Shown here piece after piece: positions 1 to 6,728 of a DNA stretch of 19,900 nt. How positions within the stretch are numbered: the stretch's first letter is position 1; each line of letters starts with the position of its first letter. A program made the translations under genes and the position numbers. The notes below the pieces were generated by a model. That model made no database searches. It saw only the letters and a program-made list of their open reading frames with translations, and had not been told where the DNA came from. Origin of the DNA: JBDKTH01 sp964558295 (GTDB taxonomy: Bacteria; Planctomycetota; Planctomycetia; Pirellulales; Thermoguttaceae); the NCBI GenBank assembly GCA_964558295.1, contig CAZLDQ010000105.1, positions 1 through 19,900 on the forward strand, written 5' to 3'.

Positions 1-80
1 GCTACGGTCAGGCAGGATGCCTGAGCTGGGCTACGCAAGCGGGATGCTTGGGCTACGGTCAGACATTCTTGCTTGCCCTC
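1..80. repeat. Hairpin repeats with CTACG linkers (REP-like)
   Basis: Three copies of CTACG (2-6, 31-35, 53-57) separate short inverted repeats. The first is a perfect 7-bp stem TCAGGCA/TGCCTGA with a 3-base loop (8-24). The second is a 5-bp stem CAAGC/GCTTG (36-50). The third starts with GTCAGAC at 58 but has lost its right arm. The stems differ in sequence while the linker is conserved, as in a multiplied REP-like element. The array may continue to the left of the window. It lies directly upstream of uvrA and carries no T-run, so a terminator role is not supported. Confidence 0.6.
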
Positions 81-143
81 CCGTCCCCGATTTGGTAACT
101 TGGATAGTTTGGGATCTCCTTGGTTACGCCGCCTGGGGAACGG

Positions 144-2123
144 ATGAGCGGGAACGGTCAAGTACGGGTGCCTGAGACGAGCGAACAGATCCGCATTCGC
201 GGGGCGCGGGTTCATAACCTGCAGAATCTGAATCTCGATATCCCCCACAATCAGCTGGTGGTCGTGACGGGCCCCAGTGGCTCGGGGAAGAGTTCTCTGG
301 CTTTTGACACCCTCTATGCGGAAGGACAACGCCAGTATATCGAGAGCCTGTCGGTCTATTCCCGGCAGTTTTTCAACCAGTTGGAACGTCCCGACGTCGA
401 CCTAATCGAGGGGCTCCAGCCGACCGTGTCGATCGACCAGCGCGCCGGGATTCGCAATCCCCGCAGCACGGTCGCCACGGTGACCGAGATCTACGACTAC
501 CTCCGGCTATTGTACGCCCGTGTGGGCGAAGCCCGCTGCTATCAATGCGGGGCGACAATCCGTCAACAGTCGCCTGAGCAGATTCTCGATACGCTCCTCG
601 CATTGGCCGACGGCACGCGGATGATGCTCCTCGCGCCTTTGGTCCGGGGGCGCAAAGGGCAACACAAAGAAGTCTTCGAGGCAATTCGCAAGGCCGGCTT
701 CAACCGTGCCCGGGTCGATGGCGTCGTGGTCGATCTCGACGATCCGCCGGAACTGGCACGTCAGAAGTCGCACCACATCGAGGCGGTGATCGATCGGATC
801 GTAGTCCGGCCGGGGGCCCGCAATCGGCTGGCCGAATCGATCAACCTGGCGATCAAGCACGGCGACGATTTGGTGTTGGCCACCTACGAAGAGAAGACGG
901 CCAATGGTCAGAGTCTTTGGCACGACATGTTGTTCAGTACCCAATACGCCTGCCCGGACTGCAAGATTAGCTACGAGGAGTTGGAGCCGCGCACGTTCAG
1001 TTTCAACAGTCCCTATGGGGCCTGCCCGAAGTGCGAAGGGCTGGGCGTGTTGCTCCAGTTTGACCCCGAGTTGGTCGTGCCCGATTGCTCGCTCGCGTTG
1101 GCCCACGGAGCGGTGGCCCCCTGGAAAAAGGCCAGTGCCACGTTGCTACAAAAGCACCGCCGAAAGCTGGAGGAATTTCTTGCCGGCGCCGGCGTCGATT
1201 GGGAGACACCGCTGGAGCAGTTCAAGCCCAAGGCTTTCGAGCAGTTGCTCCACGGTGACGGGAAGCGATTCGCCGGCCTGCTCGTGCTGCTCGAAAAAGA
1301 GTACGTCACCACGACGAACGAGACCACCAAGCAATGGCTGGAATCGTTCCGAGGGCCGGTTACTTGTCCGGAGTGCGGTGGGGCCCGCCTGCGTCCCGAG
1401 GCGCGTGCCATTCGCGTTGGCCAGAAGGCAATTCACGAGGTGACAGCCCTGACGATCAAGCAAGCCCGCGAGTTCTTCGCTTCCCTCTCGTTTGATGAAG
1501 ACGAAGAGCCGATCGCCAAGCCGCTGATCTCCGAGGTCGGCTCGCGGCTGGAGTTTCTCGATCGGGTGGGCTTGGAGTACCTGACCCTCAATCGCCCGGC
1601 CGACACACTCAGCGGCGGCGAATTACAGCGGGTCCGCTTGGCCACGGGACTCGGCTCGGGGCTGATCGGCGTCTGCTACGTGCTCGACGAGCCCTCGATC
1701 GGTCTGCACCCGCGCGACAACGATCGTCTGATCCAGGCCATACGCGAGTTGCAGACCCGCGGTAATACGGTGGTCGTCGTGGAGCACGACGAGGCCATCA
1801 TGCGGCAGGCCGATTGGTTGATCGATCTGGGCCCTGGGGCCGGACGGCACGGCGGGCAGATCGTCGCCCAGGGGACACCGGCCGAGATCAGCCAGAATCC
1901 CAAGTCGCTGACCGGCCGCTATCTGGGCGGGTCACTCTCGATTCCTGTTCCCTCCACGCGACGGCGGACCGCCAAGAGCCGTTCGATTGTCCTGGAAGGC
2001 GTGCGCACCAACAATCTCAAGAATGTTACGGTCCATTTTCCCCTGTCGGCGTTGGTCTGCGTAACCGGCGTGAGCGTCTCGGGCAAGAGCACGGAGTTGA
2101 ACGAAACGCTTGCCCCCGCCTAG
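144..2123 (+). CDS. uvrA: UvrA excinuclease ABC subunit A, N-terminal part (interrupted by amber codon)
   Basis: UvrA is the damage-recognition ATPase of bacterial nucleotide excision repair; it works as a dimer with UvrB. Residues are counted from the ATG at 144. The first Walker A is GPSGSGKSS (43-51). Zinc-binding cysteine pairs lie at C132/C135, C270/C273, C294/C297 and a CPEC at 408-411. The ABC signature LSGGELQR starts at 489 and Walker B VLDEPS at 513. The second ATPase domain begins but its Walker A reads GVSVSGKST, with Val for the invariant Gly, and translation stops at TAG 2121-2123. The same frame goes on after the stop with conserved UvrA sequence up to 2978, so this is one gene with a nonsense codon, not a frameshift. 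I chose ATG 144 because GGGGAA lies just upstream; an in-frame TTG at 120 is the alternative. The UvrA identity is certain; whether the product is functional is not. Confidence 0.9.
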   Translation: MSGNGQVRVPETSEQIRIRGARVHNLQNLNLDIPHNQLVVVTGPSGSGKSSLAFDTLYAEGQRQYIESLSVYSRQFFNQLERPDVDLIEGLQPTVSIDQRAGIRNPRSTVATVTEIYDYLRLLYARVGEARCYQCGATIRQQSPEQILDTLLALADGTRMMLLAPLVRGRKGQHKEVFEAIRKAGFNRARVDGVVVDLDDPPELARQKSHHIEAVIDRIVVRPGARNRLAESINLAIKHGDDLVLATYEEKTANGQSLWHDMLFSTQYACPDCKISYEELEPRTFSFNSPYGACPKCEGLGVLLQFDPELVVPDCSLALAHGAVAPWKKASATLLQKHRRKLEEFLAGAGVDWETPLEQFKPKAFEQLLHGDGKRFAGLLVLLEKEYVTTTNETTKQWLESFRGPVTCPECGGARLRPEARAIRVGQKAIHEVTALTIKQAREFFASLSFDEDEEPIAKPLISEVGSRLEFLDRVGLEYLTLNRPADTLSGGELQRVRLATGLGSGLIGVCYVLDEPSIGLHPRDNDRLIQAIRELQTRGNTVVVVEHDEAIMRQADWLIDLGPGAGRHGGQIVAQGTPAEISQNPKSLTGRYLGGSLSIPVPSTRRRTAKSRSIVLEGVRTNNLKNVTVHFPLSALVCVTGVSVSGKSTELNETLAPA

Positions 2124-2135
2124 ATACCCCGCCTC
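2067..2135 (+). other. uvrA: Cluster of lesions in the second Walker A region of uvrA
   Basis: Within about 70 bases the reading departs from the UvrA family pattern three times, while both flanks are well conserved. Codon 2076-2078 (GTC) gives Val where the P-loop GVSGSGKS needs Gly. Codons 2094-2099 (GAG TTG) give Glu-Leu where the family has two hydrophobic residues. Codon 2121-2123 is TAG and is followed by Ile-Pro where the family usually shows a Leu-Ala-Arg-like run before the Arg-Leu. The length between flanking conserved residues fits the family, so any indels compensate each other. Sequencing or assembly error, recent gene decay and real recoding all remain possible. Confidence 0.75.
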
Positions 2136-2198
2136 GGCGGCCTGGCGCCCAAGACGGGCCCCTATGCGAGTCTCCGCGGCACTGGCTCGACCGACAAG

Positions 2199-2978
2199 GT
2201 GGTACAGATCGACCAGTCGCCAATCGGCCGTTCGCCGCGCAGCAATCCGGCGACCTACGTCGGCGCGTTCGATGAGATTCGCAAGGTGTTTGCTGGTACG
2301 CGGGAAGCTAAGCGGCGGGGCTATACGGCCGGGCGGTTCAGCTTCAATGTCAAAGGCGGCCGGTGTGAGGAGTGTCAGGGACAAGGACTGCAGAAGATCG
2401 AAATGAACTTTCTGCCTGACCTCTATGTCACCTGCCCCACCTGCGAAGGAAAACGCTTCAACCAGCAGACACTCGAAGTCCTCTATCGCGACAAATCGAT
2501 CGCCGACGTACTCGACATGCGGGTCGACGATGCCCGAACATTTTTCGAAAACTTCCCGGTGATCGACCGGCTCTTGGGCAGCTTGCAGGAAGTGGGCCTG
2601 GGCTACCTTACGCTTGGCCAGTCGTCGACGACCCTCTCCGGCGGCGAGGCCCAACGCATCAAGTTGGCCGCCGAACTAGCCCGCGTGGCGACCGGCAACA
2701 CGGTCTACATTCTCGACGAGCCGACGACCGGGTTGCACTTCGACGACATCAAAAAACTCTTGGACGTGCTCGCCCGCCTAGTTGATCTGGGCAACACAGT
2801 GATCGTCATCGAACACAATCTCGACGTGATCAAGACGGCCGATTGGCTCATCGACCTCGGCCCGGAAGGGGGCGAACGCGGCGGCTACGTCGTGGCCACC
2901 GGTACCCCCGAGCAAATTGCCGCTGTGGAAGGAAACTTCACCGGCGAGCATTTGAAGACCGTGCTCCGAACCAACTGA
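2199..2978 (+). CDS. uvrA: UvrA C-terminal part, same frame downstream of the amber codon
   Basis: This is the remainder of the second ATPase domain of UvrA. It is in the same frame as the upstream part, and homology actually resumes right after the stop at 2123 (Gly-Gly-Leu-Ala-Pro-Lys and onward). The listed start is an in-frame GTG at 2199 with no obvious ribosome binding site, so independent translation is doubtful. Counted from there, it carries the conserved DQSPIGRSPRSNPATY stretch at 5-20 and the second zinc module C56/C59 and C79/C82. The signature LSGGEAQR is at 146-153 and Walker B ILDEPTTG at 171-178. The zinc module is needed for DNA binding in UvrA. All these motifs are intact, so decay, if real, is recent. 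With the N-terminal part the gene would encode about 944 residues, normal UvrA length. Confidence 0.85.
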   Translation: MVQIDQSPIGRSPRSNPATYVGAFDEIRKVFAGTREAKRRGYTAGRFSFNVKGGRCEECQGQGLQKIEMNFLPDLYVTCPTCEGKRFNQQTLEVLYRDKSIADVLDMRVDDARTFFENFPVIDRLLGSLQEVGLGYLTLGQSSTTLSGGEAQRIKLAAELARVATGNTVYILDEPTTGLHFDDIKKLLDVLARLVDLGNTVIVIEHNLDVIKTADWLIDLGPEGGERGGYVVATGTPEQIAAVEGNFTGEHLKTVLRTN

Positions 2979-3336
2979 TTTTACCGATATTCGCCGTCGC
3001 CGAAAGGGATGCGGCCGGCACGCCGACGGGCACGGTCCCTTGACGTGAAAAGGGATTCCGTAGCTTCGACATCTTGTAAATCCGTGGAAGCCGCCTGGGT
3101 GGTCGTCCAGGCTCGCGGCGAGCTTCTCAGCAAGACGGACCTCTCTGGGTTCCTACTCCCGCGAAAAGACTCTCAAGGGGGAGTGCTTTGTTTGGCAGGG
3201 AACGCTGACGACGTATCCGATGCAGGTCGAGTATCGAACGGGGGGTTAGCGGGTCATCTGGGAGGCTTCCCCCTAGGAGGCTGGGACGAACTTTGGTTTC
3301 GCCAGAGACGTCCTTAAGGGGAATCCACTGCTTGGC
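2979..3336. other. Intergenic region between uvrA and the ilvB promoter
   Basis: About 360 bases with no convincing gene. An open frame across 3009-3317 lacks a ribosome binding site and recognisable protein features. The most structured part is 3084-3126, described as a separate entry. A direct repeat of GGAGGCT occurs near 3261-3282. No tRNA, known riboswitch or clear rho-independent terminator was recognised. Confidence 0.5.
3090..3119 (+). other. Nested hairpin, possible structured RNA element
   Basis: CCTGG at 3094-3098 pairs with CCAGG at 3107-3111 around an 8-base loop. Just outside, GCCGC (3090-3094) can pair with GCGGC (3115-3119). GAAGC at 3088-3092 could alternatively pair with GCTTC at 3121-3125. 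No T-run follows. The element lies upstream of the predicted ilvB promoter, so it is more likely the end of the uvrA transcript or a separate small RNA than an ilvB attenuator. Confidence 0.3.
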
Positions 3337-3365
3337 TTGAATTGGGGCGGATTGATCCATATCCT
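3337..3365 (+). promoter_or_regulatory. Candidate sigma-70-type promoter for ilvB
   Basis: TTGAAT at 3337-3342 and TATCCT at 3360-3365 are separated by exactly 17 bases, and each matches the consensus hexamer at four of six positions. Transcription would start near 3372 and leave a leader of about 58 bases before the GTG at 3430. That leader is too short for a large riboswitch. Found by eye. Confidence 0.45.
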
Positions 3366-3429
3366 GAAGTGTCTTGCTGAGACAGAGTCATTGATCCCCC
3401 TTTTCTGTATTTTTTTGAGGAGTCTCTTT

Positions 3430-5220
3430 GTGACCATCGCCAAGCACCAACCTGATGCCCTTCGCACGCAAGCCCCGAAAGAGCTGACCAGCGGAGCCGA
3501 CGTCGTGGTACAGGCCTTGGTCAACCATGGGGTGGAAGTGGTGTTCGCCTATCCAGGGGGGGCGTGTATTCCGTTACATCAAGCCCTGACCCGCTTCCGC
3601 GGGCGGATTCGGGTGGTCCTGCCTCGGCACGAACAGGGGGGCGGCTTTGCCGCCCAGGGCTACGCCCGGTCAACTGGCAAGGTCGGCGTTTGCATGGCCA
3701 CTAGCGGTCCAGGAGCAACGAACCTGGTGACAGCCATCGCCGACGCCAAGCTCGATAGCATCCCCCTGGTGGCTATTACCGGTCAGGTACCTACCTCGGT
3801 GATTGGCAGCGACGCCTTCCAAGAGACGCCGATCGTTGAGGTTTGCCGGAGCGTGACCAAACACCATTACCTGGTGACTGACCCGAACGATCTGGCCCGC
3901 GTGATCCACGAGGCCTTTTATGTGGCCAGCACAGGCCGGCCCGGTCCGGTGCTGGTCGATATCCCCAAGAATGTCCAGATTGCCCAGGTTGTCGCCAACT
4001 ACGATGCGCCGATGGATCTGCCTGGCTATCGGGGCGAGAAACGGCGGGCCAAGGCTTGGCAAATTCAGGCCATTGCCGACGCTATTCGCCAAGCCAAGCG
4101 GCCGGTAATCTACGCCGGCGGTGGAGTGATCGCTTCGGAAGCGGCCGACGAGTTGTTCAAACTCGTGGAAAAGACGGGAATCCCTGTCACCACGACCTTG
4201 ATGGGGATCAGCGGTTTTCCTGGTGACCATCCGCTGTCGCTCGACATGCTCGGGATGCACGGGAGCGTTTATGCCAACTACGCGGTGAGCGAGGCCGACT
4301 TGTTGTTGGCGTTCGGCGTGCGGTTCGACGATCGGGTGACCGGCAAAGTGGCCGAGTTTGCCAAGCATGGCAAGATCGTGCATGTGGACATCGATCCTTC
4401 GGAGATCAACAAGGTCAAGCAGGCTGATATTCCCGTGGTCAGTGACGTGCACTACGCTTTGGCCGAGTTGAACAAGATTGTTCAACCCCCCGAAGCCTCG
4501 CTGGACACATGGATCGAAAAGATTCAAGCCTGGAAGAAGGCCGACCCGTTCCACTACGACCAGGACGCCAAGGACATTCTCCCGCAGCACGCCATCCGCA
4601 CGCTCTGGGAATTAACCAAGGATCGCGATACGATTATCGCCACCGGCGTAGGGCAGCATCAGATGTGGAGCGCTCAGTTCTACAAATTCCGCCGTCCACG
4701 CACATGGCTGTCCAGCGCCGGACTGGGGACGATGGGATTCGGTCTGCCGGCGGCCATGGGGGCCAAACTGGCCCATCCCGACAAGCTGGTCGTCGACATT
4801 GACGGTGACGGCAGTCTGCTGATGAACATTCAGGAGATGGCGACCTGCTACTGCGAGAAGATCCCAGTGAAGGTCCTCCTGCTGAACAACCAGCACCTGG
4901 GCATGGTGGTCCAATGGGAAGACCGCTTCCACGCCTCCAATCGGGCTCACACCTATCTTGGTCCGATTGACCATCCTGAGGCGATCGGCCAAGGCACTGG
5001 GATTGGCCCGGAGGAGCGTTATCCCGATTTCGTAAGCATCGCTCAGGGCTTCGGGTGGCGGGCTCGCCATGTGCGTCATAAGGCCGATCTGGTCGGCGGA
5101 CTCGAAGAGATGATCGCCGCCCCCGGTCCCTTCCTGCTCGACGTGGCGGTTCCCTATCAGGAACACGTTCTCCCCATGATCCCTGCCGGGATGACCGTCC
5201 AAGACGTGATCCGAGAATAG
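3430..5220 (+). CDS. ilvB: Acetolactate synthase large subunit
   Basis: This thiamine-diphosphate enzyme condenses pyruvate with pyruvate or 2-oxobutyrate, the first common step of valine, leucine and isoleucine synthesis. The GTG start at 3430 has a strong GAGGAG at 3417-3422, seven bases upstream, and gives 596 residues, normal for the family. Visible motifs are YPGGACIPLHQAL (41-53), the ThDP-activating Glu in RHEQGGG (E68), SGPGATNLVTAIADA (92-106), RFDDRVTG, and the metal/ThDP motif GDGS (459-462) ending in Asn-Asn (486-487). The QWEDRF...NRAHTYLG stretch after it resembles plant and cyanobacterial-type enzymes. A short extra segment follows (HPEAIGQGTGIGPEERYPDF). The regulatory subunit gene ilvN does not follow; it must lie elsewhere or be absent. 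Anabolic ALS is more likely than the catabolic type because the FAD-domain region is present. Confidence 0.95.
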   Translation: MTIAKHQPDALRTQAPKELTSGADVVVQALVNHGVEVVFAYPGGACIPLHQALTRFRGRIRVVLPRHEQGGGFAAQGYARSTGKVGVCMATSGPGATNLVTAIADAKLDSIPLVAITGQVPTSVIGSDAFQETPIVEVCRSVTKHHYLVTDPNDLARVIHEAFYVASTGRPGPVLVDIPKNVQIAQVVANYDAPMDLPGYRGEKRRAKAWQIQAIADAIRQAKRPVIYAGGGVIASEAADELFKLVEKTGIPVTTTLMGISGFPGDHPLSLDMLGMHGSVYANYAVSEADLLLAFGVRFDDRVTGKVAEFAKHGKIVHVDIDPSEINKVKQADIPVVSDVHYALAELNKIVQPPEASLDTWIEKIQAWKKADPFHYDQDAKDILPQHAIRTLWELTKDRDTIIATGVGQHQMWSAQFYKFRRPRTWLSSAGLGTMGFGLPAAMGAKLAHPDKLVVDIDGDGSLLMNIQEMATCYCEKIPVKVLLLNNQHLGMVVQWEDRFHASNRAHTYLGPIDHPEAIGQGTGIGPEERYPDFVSIAQGFGWRARHVRHKADLVGGLEEMIAAPGPFLLDVAVPYQEHVLPMIPAGMTVQDVIRE

Positions 5221-5271
5221 TCGTTTGCGCCGTATGTCCAGCCGCCCCCACAAACCGGGGTGCTACTGCGA

Positions 5272-5300
5272 TTGACCCCATTGGTGGAATACGCTATTCT
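5272..5300 (+). promoter_or_regulatory. Candidate sigma-70-type promoter for the glycosyltransferase/radical SAM unit
   Basis: TTGACC at 5272-5277 and TATTCT at 5295-5300 with a 17-base spacer. The -35 matches the consensus at five of six positions and the -10 at four. Transcription would start near 5307, about 60 bases ahead of the ATG at 5367. This is the best promoter-like sequence seen in the window. Confidence 0.55.
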
Positions 5301-5366
5301 CCCCGTCCTGGCGTCATGTGCCAGACGGCAGACGGAGACTTTAGGGAGGGATAACGCAGCAGACGA

Positions 5367-6671
5367 ATGGGCAACTGGTGGATGGGAATCGGCTTGCTGG
5401 TGGCCGGCTTGACAGTCTTGCAGGGGTTCCTGATCGGGCTTCAGACCTGGGAGCACCGACGGTTCGCGCGGAGTCGCCTGCGCAGTCGCTGTGCTCAAAC
5501 CCCTCGCCCCACAGGGCGGGCCGTTGTGTTGGTTCCCTGCCGTGGATTGGATGAAGGCCTGGAGGAAAACCTCCGTCGGTTGTTCGTTCAAGACTACGAC
5601 AACTACGAACTCTGGTTCATCCTCGAAACGCCGCACGATCCGGCGTGTGACGTGATCCGGCGTCTGTGTGGGGCCTATCCTTGGGTTCGTTCACGGTTGA
5701 TCTTTGCCGGTCAGGCCGTCGAGAGCGGCCAGAAGGTTCACAATTTGCTGGTGGCGACGGAGCATCTCTCGAAGGAGATCGAGTATCTGGCGTTTGTCGA
5801 TGTGGATGCGCGGCCTGCTCCGCATTGGCTTTGCTCGCTTTTGGCTTGGCTTGACCAGCCAGGCGTTGGCGCGGCCACCGGGTATCGTTGGTTCATTCCC
5901 CAGCGGCCCACGCTGGCCAATCATCTGCTTTATAGTCTGAACTGCAACGTGGCGATGCTCTTCAGTCTCCGGGGCCCGAACGTGATCTGGGGCGGTTCCT
6001 GGGCGGTTCGCCGCGAGGTGTTCGAGGCATTGAAGATTCGCGAGGCTTGGCAAGGCACGCTGAGTGACGATTTCGTGGCGACGCGCGTGGTTTATGCGGC
6101 TGGCCGCCGGGTCGTGTTCGAGCCCGCCTGCATGGTTGCTTCACCGCTCGACTTTGACTTGCCGGAGATGTTCCGCTTCGTTCGCCGTCAATACTTGATC
6201 GGCCGGGTATACGTGCCGTTGGCCTGGGTCTTGGGATTCGTATTGATCGCCTACGCCAACCTCGTGTTCCTCGGCAGTTTGGGGTTGACGGTTTGGGGGC
6301 TGGCTACCGGCGCGCCGTGGGTCTGGATGCCCGTGTGCCTGTGTACCGCCGTGCATCTGTTGAACGGCCTCCGTGGCTTGATTCGCCAAGACCTGGCGCT
6401 CGAATATTTCCCCGAAGCAAGCGAGGCGATTCGCAAGGCCGGCCGGTTCGACCGCTGGGCCGGCCCCCTGATCACCCTGGTCAATGGGGTCGAGCTAGTC
6501 GCTTCACTCCTCGGTCGAGAGATTACCTGGCGTGGAATCACCTATCGGTTGTTTCGCGGGGGACGGATTGCCTTGCTGCGACGCAACGATCTTCCGGCGG
6601 AAGTCGAACGGTCGGAAGAGACTTACCCCCTGTTGGATGCGGCGCTGTTGGTCGAACGCAAGGCGGCGTGA
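5367..6671 (+). CDS. Membrane glycosyltransferase, GT2/GT21 type (ceramide-glucosyltransferase / HpnI-like)
   Basis: Predicted inverting GT-A glycosyltransferase of 434 residues that would move a sugar from a nucleotide-sugar donor to a lipid or membrane acceptor at the inner membrane. A membrane segment at about 3-25 precedes the catalytic domain. The domain opens with VVLVPCRGLDEGL (53-65), has the metal-binding DVD at 145-147, the base-like SDD at 233-235, and RRQYLIGR at 273-280 in the place of the Q/RxxRW motif of processive and GT21 enzymes. Hydrophobic segments follow at about 281-310, 314-335 and 365-382. This order matches ceramide glucosyltransferase and the hopanoid enzyme HpnI. 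The acceptor cannot be read from the sequence. The start is the ATG at 5367; GGGAGGG at 5344-5350 is rather far, and an in-frame ATG at 5382 is possible. The radical SAM gene follows 57 bases later, so the two are probably cotranscribed. Confidence 0.8.
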   Translation: MGNWWMGIGLLVAGLTVLQGFLIGLQTWEHRRFARSRLRSRCAQTPRPTGRAVVLVPCRGLDEGLEENLRRLFVQDYDNYELWFILETPHDPACDVIRRLCGAYPWVRSRLIFAGQAVESGQKVHNLLVATEHLSKEIEYLAFVDVDARPAPHWLCSLLAWLDQPGVGAATGYRWFIPQRPTLANHLLYSLNCNVAMLFSLRGPNVIWGGSWAVRREVFEALKIREAWQGTLSDDFVATRVVYAAGRRVVFEPACMVASPLDFDLPEMFRFVRRQYLIGRVYVPLAWVLGFVLIAYANLVFLGSLGLTVWGLATGAPWVWMPVCLCTAVHLLNGLRGLIRQDLALEYFPEASEAIRKAGRFDRWAGPLITLVNGVELVASLLGREITWRGITYRLFRGGRIALLRRNDLPAEVERSEETYPLLDAALLVERKAA

Positions 6672-6728
6672 CGGCCGTTTCCATCAGCCCCGAAACCAAC
6701 GCACCCTTGGGCATTGAGTAGGACGACA

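Noticed and set aside
2121..2123. Amber codon read as pyrrolysine
   Set aside because: UvrA is not a known pyrrolysine protein, no pyl genes are in the window and the neighbouring P-loop change points to damage or sequence error.
3009..3317. Open frame of 102 codons between uvrA and ilvB, including a Val-Val-Val run
   Set aside because: I considered a branched-chain attenuator leader peptide, but it lies upstream of the likely ilvB promoter, is long, lacks a ribosome binding site and shows no terminator/antiterminator pair.
3040..3336. tRNA, SRP RNA or 6S RNA
   Set aside because: No cloverleaf arms, no conserved SRP loop and no long bubble-type helix were found by eye.
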